From positions 1-35,487 of the forward strand of contig NZ_JABERD010000096.1 in the NCBI RefSeq assembly GCF_013044505.1: 35,487 bases of DNA, given 5' to 3'. Origin of the DNA: Streptomyces sp. S3(2020) (GTDB taxonomy: Bacteria > Actinomycetota > Actinomycetes > Streptomycetales > Streptomycetaceae). Below, piece by piece: positions 22,680 to 29,976 of this stretch. The translations under genes and the position numbers were made by a program. The first letter of the stretch is position 1; each line of letters begins with the position of its first letter. The notes under the pieces are model-generated. The model was not told the origin of the DNA and did not search any database. It saw only the letters and a list, made by a program, of their open reading frames with translations.

Positions 22680-23576
22680 ATGGCCATGGTCGAAACCGGA
22701 CAGCCTCCGCTGATCGAGCGGGGCTATCGCAACCCCACGCGGCCGGGTCTGCACCTGGAGGTCCTCGGCTTCGCGGAGCTCGCGGAGCGCCTGCCCGGGG
22801 AGGAGTACCGGCGGGTGCACCGCCTGGACTTCCACCATCTCGCCCTGGTCCACCGCGGCACCGGCACCCACATGGTCGACTTCGTCGACCGCCCCTGCCG
22901 CCCCGGCACGCTCCTGCACGTCCGCCCCGGGCAGGTGCAGCGCCTGCCCACGGGGCCCGACGGCGGCCCCGCGGACCTGGCCGCCACGATCGTGCTGTTC
23001 ACCCCGGACTTCCCGCCCCGGCTCCCCGCCACCGCCCGGGTGACCGACGACCCCTTCGGCCCGCCCTGCTGGCGGCTCGGCCGGGACGACCTCGACCGCT
23101 TCCGTCGCGCGCTGGGCGACCTCGCGGACGAGTACGCCGCCCTGCCGGACCAGGATCCGGAGCTCACCAGGGAGCTCCTGCGTCAGCTGCTGGCCGGCGT
23201 CCTGCTGCGTATCGCCCGCCTCCCCGCTCCCGACGGCAACCCGCCGGTCCCGGCCGCGGAGGAGCCGTACCGCGTCTTCCAGCACGAGCTGGAGCGGTCC
23301 TTCGCCGTCGTGCGCCGGGCCGAGCACTACGCGGCCCGGCTCGGCTACTCCCTCAAAACCCTCAACCGGGCCTGTCAACGAGCCACGGGGCACACGGCCA
23401 AGCAGCTGATCGAGGCCCGGGTCGCCCTGGAGGCGAAACGCCTCCTTGCCCACACCGACCTGCCGGTCGCCGCGGTCAGCCACCGTCTCGGCTTCACCGA
23501 GCCGACCAACTTCAGCAAGTTCTTCACCCGGGCGGCGGGACGGACACCGGGTGCGTTCCGCGCCGCGCAGACCTGA
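22680..23576 (+). CDS. AraC-family transcriptional regulator
   Basis: A 298-residue regulator with an N-terminal cupin-like sensing domain (about 15-150, HRLDFHHLALVHRGTGTHMVD, PGTLLHVRPGQVQRL). The C-terminal double HTH (about 198-296) includes YAARLGYSLKTLNRACQRAT and the AraC signature AVSHRLGFTEPTNFSKFFTR followed by TPGAFR. It is divergent from the NTF2-MoaF pair across 97 bases and 74 bases before an FAD monooxygenase read in the same direction, so either may be its target. The effector is unknown. Confidence 0.9.
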   Translation: MAMVETGQPPLIERGYRNPTRPGLHLEVLGFAELAERLPGEEYRRVHRLDFHHLALVHRGTGTHMVDFVDRPCRPGTLLHVRPGQVQRLPTGPDGGPADLAATIVLFTPDFPPRLPATARVTDDPFGPPCWRLGRDDLDRFRRALGDLADEYAALPDQDPELTRELLRQLLAGVLLRIARLPAPDGNPPVPAAEEPYRVFQHELERSFAVVRRAEHYAARLGYSLKTLNRACQRATGHTAKQLIEARVALEAKRLLAHTDLPVAAVSHRLGFTEPTNFSKFFTRAAGRTPGAFRAAQT

Positions 23577-23638
23577 GCCGTCGGAGGGCGCACTCGCGTT
23601 GAACACCCGTGCGCAGAGGCCCAGTTGATGTGGCCGTG

Positions 23639-23644
23639 TACGGT
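23639..23644 (+). promoter_or_regulatory. -10 box of FAD monooxygenase 23651, leaderless type
   Basis: TACGGT is followed by 6 bases and ATG 23651. This suggests a promoter of its own, independent of the AraC gene. Confidence 0.4.
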
Positions 23645-23650
23645 CGTGAC

Positions 23651-24775
23651 ATGGTGCGGATCCTGGTCATCGGCGGTGGAACAGGCGGTACGGCGACGGC
23701 GCTCGCCCTGCACAAGGCGGGCTTCGACGTCGACGTGCACGAGGCGCATCCCGACTCGGCGGAGGATCTGGGCGCGTTCCTCACGTTGGCGAGCAACGGC
23801 ATGCGGGCGCTCGCGCAGATCGACGCCTCCGACGCGGTCACCGCGATCGGCTTCCCGCTGCGCTCGATGCGGCTGCTCGACGCGACGGGCGCCGAGGTGG
23901 CCCGGGGCCCGCTCGGCGAGGCCGACGACCCGCTCCTGCGGTTCCGCTGTCTGCGCCGCGGCGACCTCAACTCGGCGCTCCAGAAGGAGGCTTCACGTCG
24001 CGGCATCACGGTGCGGCACGGCGTCCGGCTGGCCTCCGTCGAGGAGGGCCCCGCCGCCGTCACCGCCCGCTTCACCGACGGCAGCAGCGCGACGGGCGAC
24101 CTCGTCATCGGCGCCGACGGCCTCAACTCCACCGTCCGCAGGGCGACAGCGCCCGAAGTGCGGCCCGTGTACGCGGCCCAGCGCGTCTTCTACGGCTACA
24201 CGCGCGACGCCCGACCGCCGGGCGAGGGCGAGCAGTTCACCATGGTGCGGTGCGGCGGGGCCGCCTTCGGGTACGCGGTGTCGCCCGACGGGGAGACGTA
24301 CTGGTTCGCCCGCGTGACCGACGACCCGCTGACCGCCGAGGAGTTGGCACGCGGCGGATGGCGTGACCCGCTGGTGTCGCTGTTGCGCGAGGACTCCGGC
24401 CCCGCCGCGGACATCGTGGCGGCGACCGCCGACGACGTGCTGGTCACCAACGCCACCGAGATACCCCCGGGCACCCCCTGGCGCTCGGCGCGGACCCTGC
24501 TCGTCGGCGACGCGGCCCATGCCGCCTCCCCCGCGACCGGGCAGGGCGCCTCGATGGCGCTGGAGGACGCCGTCGTGCTCGCCAAATGCCTGCGCGACAC
24601 GCCGGACACCGACTCCGGGCTCGCCCTGTACGAGGCGCTGCGCCGCCCGCGCGTGGAGCACAACACGCTGGCCAGCGGGAGCCTGTCGCGCGGAGGCCGG
24701 GGCGCCACCGTCCCCCGGCCCCGGGAGGAGGACCTCCCGCGGCTCCTCGACTGGGGCACCGCGATGTCCGTGTGA
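23651..24775 (+). CDS. FAD-dependent monooxygenase (class A)
   Basis: A 374-residue flavoprotein. The N terminus begins directly with the dinucleotide motif ILVIGGGTGGTATALALHKAG. The DG motif is in VIGADGLNSTVRR and the GD motif in LLVGDAAHAASPATGQGASMALEDA. This is the compact PHBH/salicylate-hydroxylase-like type without a thioredoxin-like tail, so it differs from the 523-residue hydroxylase at 9225. The conserved GGGTGGTA variant (Thr in place of the usual Ala/Pro) occurs in tetracycline-type and antibiotic-modifying monooxygenases, but the substrate is not predictable. It ends 3 bases from the convergent alpha/beta hydrolase stop. Confidence 0.88.
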   Translation: MVRILVIGGGTGGTATALALHKAGFDVDVHEAHPDSAEDLGAFLTLASNGMRALAQIDASDAVTAIGFPLRSMRLLDATGAEVARGPLGEADDPLLRFRCLRRGDLNSALQKEASRRGITVRHGVRLASVEEGPAAVTARFTDGSSATGDLVIGADGLNSTVRRATAPEVRPVYAAQRVFYGYTRDARPPGEGEQFTMVRCGGAAFGYAVSPDGETYWFARVTDDPLTAEELARGGWRDPLVSLLREDSGPAADIVAATADDVLVTNATEIPPGTPWRSARTLLVGDAAHAASPATGQGASMALEDAVVLAKCLRDTPDTDSGLALYEALRRPRVEHNTLASGSLSRGGRGATVPRPREEDLPRLLDWGTAMSV

Positions 24776-24778
24776 GCG

Positions 24779-25474
24779 TCAGATCCAGCCGTCGAGGGAC
24801 TTCATGAACCCGGGGAAGTCGTCGCGGTGAATGGTGTGCCCCGCCCCGGGCACCGTACGGACCTCGAAACCGCTCGCCCGCAGCCGCACCACGTCGTCGG
24901 CTCCGACCAGATGACTGGGGTCGGCGAGCTGGACCAGGGAGGGCACGGCCGGGCGGTCGGGGACGAAGCCGGCGAGCGGGCGGCCGTCGAGGAAGTACGA
25001 GGTGTCCGCGTCCCAGTCCGCGAGAGTGGCCGTCTCGATGTCGATGTCCTCGGCGGCCCAGTGCGGGTTGAACCGCGCGATGTGGTCGCGGGTGAGTTTC
25101 TTGGCGGACACGAACACCTCGGGGTCCAGGGGCTGTTCGGGGTCCCGCGTGGACCAGGCCGGGTCGGAGTAGACCGCCCGCAGGGGCCGTAGCCGCTCGA
25201 CGGCCAGGGAGAGGCTCAGCCCGCCGAGGGAGTGCCCGACGGCCAGGTCGGCGCCCGTCGGCAGTGTGTCCACGAGGTCGTCGGCGAAGTGCCGCGGGCT
25301 GTACTCGCCGCGTGGCGAGAGGCCGTGGCCGCGCAGGTCGACCGCGATGACCCGGTAGCCGTGTCCGGCGAACGCCGGTCCGACGCGGCGCCAGGTGCGG
25401 GAGTCGGACATGATGCCGTGCACGAGCAGGGCGGTTCTGTCGCCGGTGCCCCATTCACGGGTGTGGAGTCGCAC
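24779..25474 (-). CDS. Alpha/beta hydrolase
   Basis: A 231-residue hydrolase starting at GTG 25474. The oxyanion-hole segment is LLVHGIMSDSRTW (16-28) and the nucleophile elbow is GHSLGG with Ser82. The catalytic histidine is in GAGHTIHRDDF near the C terminus. A cap region lies between. The size fits small esterases, lipases or C-C hydrolases. It is 33 bases after the methyltransferase gene in the same direction and could be co-transcribed with it. The substrate is unknown. Confidence 0.88.
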   Translation of the reverse strand: MRLHTREWGTGDRTALLVHGIMSDSRTWRRVGPAFAGHGYRVIAVDLRGHGLSPRGEYSPRHFADDLVDTLPTGADLAVGHSLGGLSLSLAVERLRPLRAVYSDPAWSTRDPEQPLDPEVFVSAKKLTRDHIARFNPHWAAEDIDIETATLADWDADTSYFLDGRPLAGFVPDRPAVPSLVQLADPSHLVGADDVVRLRASGFEVRTVPGAGHTIHRDDFPGFMKSLDGWI

Positions 25475-25507
25475 GTCGGGCCTTTCGTTCCGGTGGGTTC
25501 GCCGCGG

Positions 25508-26248
25508 TCAGTGCGCGGGTTTCTCCCATACGGAAACATGGCCGGAGCTGTCGCTCGTGAAGGGGTCCCTGGTCCAGCCCTCCCAGCGTTCGCGCAGCCG
25601 TAGTCCGGCGAGCTGTGCCATGAGGTCGAGTTCGGCGGGCCAGACGTAGCGGAAGGGGATCTCGTCGTACGTCCCGCGCCCGTCGACGACCCTCACATGG
25701 TGCGAGCTCATCCGCTGCGTGGCCACGTCGTAGGTGTCGAACCCCAGTCGCTGCGAGCCGACGTGGAACGGCACGGCGTGCTGCCCGGGCGGCAGTTTCC
25801 GCAGTTCGGGGACCATGACCTCGATGACGAAGGTGCCCCCGGGGGCCAGCTGGGCGGCGACGTTGCCGAAGCACGCCACCTGCGCCTCCTGCGTCGTGAG
25901 GTTCATGATCGTGTTGAAGACGAGGTAGGCGACGGAGAAGGCGCCGTCCGCCTTCGTCGTCGCGAAGTCGCCGATCGATACGCCGATCGCGTCGCCGCCG
26001 GGCTTGGCGCGCAGCCGTTCGACCATCGCGCGGGACAGGTCGATGCCGTGCACCGGTACGCCGCGGGCCGCCAGCGGGAGGGCGATCCGGCCGGTCCCGA
26101 TGCCGAGTTCGAGTGCCGGGCCGTCGCCCGCCAGGTCCGCGAGGAAGGCGACCGCCGGGTCGATGGTCTCCGGCCGGAACATGTCCGAGGCGGGGTCGTC
26201 GTAGGTCGCCGCGATGTGCTTCGCGAAGTAGCCGTCTTCGTGATCCAC
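25508..26248 (-). CDS. Class I SAM-dependent methyltransferase
   Basis: Start GTG 26248 gives 246 residues, beginning MDHEDGYFAKHIAATYDDPA, where related proteins begin. SAM motif I is ALELGIGTGRIALPLA, motif II includes VHGIDLSRAMVERLR, and GTFVIEVMVPEL follows. The fold is the small-molecule methyltransferase_25 type. A TACGGT -10 box 6 bases before the GTG suggests its own leaderless message, even though the epimerase gene ends only 37 bases upstream. The acceptor is unknown. Confidence 0.87.
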   Translation of the reverse strand: MDHEDGYFAKHIAATYDDPASDMFRPETIDPAVAFLADLAGDGPALELGIGTGRIALPLAARGVPVHGIDLSRAMVERLRAKPGGDAIGVSIGDFATTKADGAFSVAYLVFNTIMNLTTQEAQVACFGNVAAQLAPGGTFVIEVMVPELRKLPPGQHAVPFHVGSQRLGFDTYDVATQRMSSHHVRVVDGRGTYDEIPFRYVWPAELDLMAQLAGLRLRERWEGWTRDPFTSDSSGHVSVWEKPAH

Positions 26249-26254
26249 GCACGG

Positions 26255-26260
26255 ACCGTA
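26255..26260 (-). promoter_or_regulatory. -10 box of the methyltransferase gene, leaderless type
   Basis: On the minus strand TACGGT precedes GTG 26248 by 6 bases, identical in sequence and spacing to the box before ATG 23651. Confidence 0.4.
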
Positions 26261-26285
26261 CGTCGGCGGCGCTACCTGGCGCACC

Positions 26286-26960
26286 TCAATTCGGTTCAGC
26301 GCCCAGGCGGTTGATGTCGGGGCTGTGCAGCACTGTCGGCCCCTGCCCCTTCAGCCGGGTCACCGCGATCATCGCGCGGCCCAGGTGCTCGGTCGTGGTC
26401 ACGTGCTTCGGCATCAGACGGCGCAGCGCCGGATAGAGCCATCCCGTGAGCCCGTACAGCAGGCGGTAGACGGTCACCCGGGCGACGGCCCCGTTGCGGG
26501 GCTGGATGAAGCCGGGACGGAACATGTAGGCGTCGAACGGCATGGCCAGCAGCTCGTTCTCGGTACGGCCCTTGACCCGGGCCCACATCAGACGGCCCCG
26601 CTCGGTGCTGTCGGTGCCCTCGCCGGACACATAGGTGAAGGTCAGGTCCGGGCTTTCGGCGCTCACCGCCCGGGCGGCGGCCAGGGTGTAGTCGTGGGTG
26701 ATCCTGGTGTACTCCGTCTCGCCGCGGCCGACCGAGGTGACGCCCAGGCAGAAGTAGCAGGCGTCGAGGTTCTTCAACTCGCCCTGGATCGCGGTGTAGT
26801 CGGTGAAGTCGGCGTGGACGAGCTGCCGGAGCTTGGCGTGCTCGACGGCGAGCGGGGTGCGGACGACGGCCAGGACCTCGGTGATGTCCGGTTCGCGCAG
26901 GCAGGCGTGCAGGACGCCCTGTCCGACCATGCCGGACGCTCCGAAGACGATGACGCGCAT
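26286..26960 (-). CDS. NAD(P)-binding atypical short-chain epimerase/reductase
   Basis: A 224-residue Rossmann protein beginning MRVIVFGASGMVGQGVLHAC, with the GxxGxxG motif at residues 8-14. It has the YFCLGVTSVGRGE and TYVSGEGTDSTERG segments of the NAD(P)H-binding/HTATIP2-like family. The classical YxxxK is replaced by an ARVKGRTENELL stretch, so catalysis is uncertain. GGAG lies upstream of ATG 26960. It is divergent from TetR 27098, whose gap holds two matching palindromes, so it is the likely target of that repressor. Confidence 0.87.
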   Translation of the reverse strand: MRVIVFGASGMVGQGVLHACLREPDITEVLAVVRTPLAVEHAKLRQLVHADFTDYTAIQGELKNLDACYFCLGVTSVGRGETEYTRITHDYTLAAARAVSAESPDLTFTYVSGEGTDSTERGRLMWARVKGRTENELLAMPFDAYMFRPGFIQPRNGAVARVTVYRLLYGLTGWLYPALRRLMPKHVTTTEHLGRAMIAVTRLKGQGPTVLHSPDINRLGAEPN

Positions 26961-27030
26961 GGGGTGCTCCAGTCGGTGCGGGAATGGCTGGTCCCGGAGG
27001 AGAGGTGAGGGCAGAGCCCGGAGGATAAGA

Positions 27031-27044
27031 TGAATCCTGGTTCA
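27031..27044. promoter_or_regulatory. TetR operator-like palindrome 1
   Basis: TGAATCCTGGTTCA differs by one base from the perfect palindrome at 27054-27067. It immediately follows a TAAGAT (26/27-27031) -10-like box. Confidence 0.65.
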
Positions 27045-27053
27045 TATTCATGA

Positions 27054-27067
27054 TGAACCCTGGTTCA
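27054..27067. promoter_or_regulatory. TetR operator-like palindrome 2
   Basis: TGAACCCTGGTTCA has perfect 6-bp arms with a CT spacer. The two sites are 23 bases apart (about two helix turns) in the divergent gap between the epimerase and TetR 27098, as in paired TetR-dimer operators. Confidence 0.7.
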
Positions 27068-27097
27068 CTTTTACGCAACCGCCCTTCGGAGAGCCCC

Positions 27098-27670
27098 ATG
27101 TCCCAGGCCCGAGCGCCGCGCGCCGACGCGGTGCGCAACCGGAAGAAGATCCTGGCCGCCGCCCGCGAGCAGATCGCGGCGCACGGGCCCGACGTGGGGA
27201 TGGACGAGATCGCCGCCGCGGCGGGGGTGGCCGTGGGCACGCTGTACCGGCACTTCCCGACCAAGACGGACCTGGTCGGGGCGGTGGTGACCGATCATGT
27301 CGGGCGGTGGGCGGACTACGGGGAGGGTGTGGTCGAGCGGCTGGCGGCCGGTGCGCGCGCCATGGACGAGGTGACCACCTTCCTCGACCGCTTCCTGGAG
27401 CTGTCGGCGACCGACCAGGCGGTGAAGGCCGCCGCGCAGGCGCTGGGCGCGGCCGGTGAGACGGCCGAGGAGGAGCGTGCGAGGGCGGCCCTCGACCGGC
27501 TCCTCCGTGCCGCGCGGGACGACGGGGACCTGCACCCCGATGTCACCGTCGACGACTTCTACCTGCTTCTCAAGACGGCCCCCGCCGACCGGAGTTCCAC
27601 CGCCCGCGCCCGCTGGCTGACCCTCGTCCTACCGGGCCTGACGACCCGCGGCCGGCCTGTGGAGAGCTGA
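27098..27670 (+). CDS. TetR-family regulator
   Basis: Start ATG 27098 (CGGAGAG upstream) gives 190 residues starting MSQARAPRADAVRNRKKILA. ATG 27050 would begin inside the operators and is rejected. The HTH (about 12-58) contains MDEIAAAAGVAVGTLYRHFPTKTDLV. The C-terminal domain matches the common SbtR-like type found beside oxidoreductases. It probably represses itself and the divergent epimerase gene through the TGAACC-CT-GGTTCA sites. Confidence 0.9.
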   Translation: MSQARAPRADAVRNRKKILAAAREQIAAHGPDVGMDEIAAAAGVAVGTLYRHFPTKTDLVGAVVTDHVGRWADYGEGVVERLAAGARAMDEVTTFLDRFLELSATDQAVKAAAQALGAAGETAEEERARAALDRLLRAARDDGDLHPDVTVDDFYLLLKTAPADRSSTARARWLTLVLPGLTTRGRPVES

Positions 27671-27699
27671 ACGTCCTTGAACAGAAGCCGATTTGGACC

Positions 27700-27861
27700 G
27701 TGAGCGCCGCACCGACGAAAGACACCAGGGCGCCGGCGGCCGCCACGCGTACAGCCCGGGCACCGGAGATCCGGCCGCTGAACCGGGCCGCGGCTCCGGG
27801 CATCGAGTATCCGCTCGTGACCAACCCGGCCCTGGAGCCACTGGCGGCCGCGCCGGGCTAG
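27700..27861 (+). CDS. Short unrecognised reading frame
   Basis: GTG 27700 opens 53 codons (MSAAPTKDTRAPAAATRTAR ... ) ending at TAG 27861, tail to tail with the ferredoxin-like gene. G/C dominates third positions, but no Shine-Dalgarno sequence or family is recognisable and the composition (Ala, Pro, Arg) is what chance frames give here. It fills the otherwise empty gap 27671-27862 and may be a small protein, a gene remnant or nothing. Confidence 0.2.
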   Translation: MSAAPTKDTRAPAAATRTARAPEIRPLNRAAAPGIEYPLVTNPALEPLAAAPG

Positions 27862-27862
27862 G

Positions 27863-28282
27863 TCAGCGGCGGGCTCGTCGGACTTCGGGGCGGGGCGGTC
27901 GTATGAACTGGAGCGTGAGGGTGGCCGGGGGCTCCGCCAGGCCCGGTCCGCCCGCCGCGACCCAGGTCAGGACGTCGTCCGTGCAGTCGTCGTCGCCGGA
28001 CCAGCCGACCCAGGTGGCGCGGCCACCGCGGCGGCGGCCCTCGCCGGAGGGCTGGACCACGAGGACGTTCGCCTGGTCGCAGGGGCCGAGACAGTCCGTC
28101 GTACGGACGGCGAGACGGCCACCGGACTCCGCGGCGGCGGCCGTCAACCGGTCGAGCTGCCACTGATGGTCGACGTCGGGATACTTGCTCGCGCTGCCGC
28201 AGCAGCAGCCCCGGCACACGACGAGGGTGCAGGGGCGGGCGCCCGCCGCCCCGAACACGACCCGCCTGTTCGTCGCGCTCAT
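27863..28282 (-). CDS. Thioredoxin-like [2Fe-2S] ferredoxin-domain protein
   Basis: A 139-residue protein with the cluster pattern of thioredoxin-like [2Fe-2S] ferredoxins: C23-x4-C28 in CRGCCCGSASKYPDVDH and C64-x3-C68 in TTDCLGPCDQANVLVV. Two extra cysteines (26, 27) lie in the first loop. The domain occupies about 15-115, ending in GGPGLAEPP, and an Arg-rich tail closes it. The role is probably electron transfer or metal handling; streptomycete homologues occur as small orphans. GGAGGGG lies upstream of ATG 28282. It is divergent from the GH43 operon, to which no functional link is evident. Confidence 0.82.
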   Translation of the reverse strand: MSATNRRVVFGAAGARPCTLVVCRGCCCGSASKYPDVDHQWQLDRLTAAAAESGGRLAVRTTDCLGPCDQANVLVVQPSGEGRRRGGRATWVGWSGDDDCTDDVLTWVAAGGPGLAEPPATLTLQFIRPPRPEVRRARR

Positions 28283-28361
28283 ACGATCCCCTCCCCGTGA
28301 CTCCGCCGACGCTCAAGATCGTACGTGCACCGCACCATCTGCAACGCAGGTGACCAAACCG

Positions 28362-28390
28362 TTGACGGGAACATGCCCCCCTCCTATCTT
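28362..28390 (+). promoter_or_regulatory. Sigma-70-type promoter of the GH43 operon
   Basis: TTGACG (28362-28367), 17-bp spacer, TATCTT (28385-28390). This is the best housekeeping-type promoter in the window. The predicted start (about 28397) lies just before the palindrome at 28404-28416. Confidence 0.65.
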
Positions 28391-28403
28391 CTGACCGACA
28401 TAA

Positions 28404-28416
28404 CGAACTACGTTCG
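28404..28416. promoter_or_regulatory. Operator-like CGAAC-TAC-GTTCG in the GH43 leader
   Basis: Perfect 5-bp arms with a 3-bp spacer, followed by TTCGAAAT. It lies directly downstream of the predicted transcription start, where a LacI-type sugar repressor would block elongation. No regulator gene is adjacent. Confidence 0.5.
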
Positions 28417-28441
28417 AAATTACGGACAGGGACGGTCGCGT

Positions 28442-29941
28442 ATGGTTCGGACTCACCTCGGGAAAAGCCGCAGACCTCTGCTCCTCTGCGTGCTGACCCT
28501 CCTCCTCGCACTGGTGTCGGCGACCCAGCCGGCAGCGGCGGCGGACGGTCGCCCGTACACCAATCCGCTGAAGTCGTCCAAGGGTGCCGATCCCTGGCTG
28601 GAGTACTACGACGGCAACTACTACCTGGTCACCACGACGTTCACCGGCATCCTCGGCATCCGCAAGTCGCCGACGCTGGCGGGCCTGGCCACCGCGCCCA
28701 ACGTGCAGGTGTGGTCGGACACCACCTCGACGCGCAACACCAACATCTGGGCGCCGGAGCTGCACTTCCTCGACGGCCACTGGTACCTGTACTACTCGGC
28801 CGGCCAGAGCGGGGTCGCCTGCTGCGACTCTCAGCGCACGCATGTGCTCGAGAGCTCCGGCACCGATCCGATGGGGACGTACACCTACAAGGGGTCGCTG
28901 ACCGGATCGAATCTCACGCCGGGCGGCTGGCTGATCGACGCGAGCGTACTGAAGGCGAACGACAAGCTCTATCTCGTCGGCAGCGGGTTCATCAACGGCA
29001 GCACGCAGAGCCTCGTCATCGCGCCGATGACCAATCCGTACACCCTCGCCAGCAACACGTTCACCATCATCTCCAGCCCGACCCTGGACTGGGAGCGGTC
29101 CGGCAGTCCCGTCAACGAGGGTCCCGAGCCGCTGTACCGCAACGGGCGCACCTTCCTGACGTACTCCGCGAGCTCCTGCCAGACCGCCGACTACAAGCTC
29201 GGCCAGCTGGAGTTGACGGGCTCCGACCCGCTCAGCCCCGCCTCCTGGACCAAGAAGCAGACGCCCGTCTTCCAGCGCAGTGACACCAACGGCGTGTACG
29301 GGCCCGGCCACAACGGCTTCTTCACCTCGCCCGACGGCACCGAGAACTGGATCGTCTACCACGCCAACTCCGCGTCGAACGGCGGCTGCGGCAACGGACG
29401 GACCACCCGGGCCCAGAAGTTCACCTGGAACGCCGACGGCACCCCGGACTTCGGCACCCCGGTCGCCCTCGGCACCACCCTGCCGGGCCCGTCCGGCGAG
29501 ACGGCGGTGACCCCGACGTCGTACACCCTCGTCAACCGCAACAGCGGCAAGTGCCTGGACGTGAACGGCGGCGGCACCGCCGACGGCACCAACATCTTCC
29601 AGTGGAGCTGCACCGGCGGCACCAACCAGAAGTGGCGGCTGGAGGACCTGGGCGACGACACCAACCGGCTCGTGAACGTGGCGACGGGCAAGGTCGCCGA
29701 TGTCGCCGACTGTTCGAGCGCGGACGGCGCGGACATCCGCCAGTGGTCGTGGCTGAACAACAAGTGCCAGCGCTTCCGGCTCGTGTTCACCGCCGGCGGC
29801 GACTACGTCCGGATCGTCAACGAGTCCACCGGCAAGGTCGCCGACGTGGCCGACTGCGGCACCGCGAACGGCACCGACGTACGCCAGTGGACCTGGCTGG
29901 ACAACAACTGCCAGCAGTGGCGCCTCGTTCCCACCACCTGA
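28442..29941 (+). CDS. Secreted GH43 glycosidase with C-terminal CBM13 (ricin-B)
   Basis: A 499-residue secreted enzyme. The signal peptide (1-34) has a basic start, the hydrophobic LLLCVLTLLLALV and an AAAAD cleavage region. The GH43 five-bladed propeller (about 38-355) has the three acidic catalytic positions: Asp50 (GADPW), Asp166 (LIDAS) and Glu226 (VNEGPEP). NIWAPELHFLDGHWYLYYSA is characteristic of arabinan/arabinofuranoside-cleaving members. The CBM13 beta-trefoil (about 365-499) has three QxW-type repeats (FQWSC...QKWRL, RQWSWLNNKCQRFRL, RQWTWLDNNCQQWRL). It probably releases arabinose from plant arabinan or arabinoxylan outside the cell. It is the first gene of a two-gene operon under the promoter at 28362. 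Confidence 0.93.
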   Translation: MVRTHLGKSRRPLLLCVLTLLLALVSATQPAAAADGRPYTNPLKSSKGADPWLEYYDGNYYLVTTTFTGILGIRKSPTLAGLATAPNVQVWSDTTSTRNTNIWAPELHFLDGHWYLYYSAGQSGVACCDSQRTHVLESSGTDPMGTYTYKGSLTGSNLTPGGWLIDASVLKANDKLYLVGSGFINGSTQSLVIAPMTNPYTLASNTFTIISSPTLDWERSGSPVNEGPEPLYRNGRTFLTYSASSCQTADYKLGQLELTGSDPLSPASWTKKQTPVFQRSDTNGVYGPGHNGFFTSPDGTENWIVYHANSASNGGCGNGRTTRAQKFTWNADGTPDFGTPVALGTTLPGPSGETAVTPTSYTLVNRNSGKCLDVNGGGTADGTNIFQWSCTGGTNQKWRLEDLGDDTNRLVNVATGKVADVADCSSADGADIRQWSWLNNKCQRFRLVFTAGGDYVRIVNESTGKVADVADCGTANGTDVRQWTWLDNNCQQWRLVPTT

Positions 29942-29976
29942 CCTTCCCCGTCTGCTCGCGTATCTGGAGAACTCCC

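Noticed and set aside
27570..27824. 84-codon minus-strand frame with a hydrophobic stretch overlapping the end of TetR 27098
   Set aside because: It overlaps a clear gene, has no ribosome-binding site, and its second half is antisense to conserved TetR sequence.
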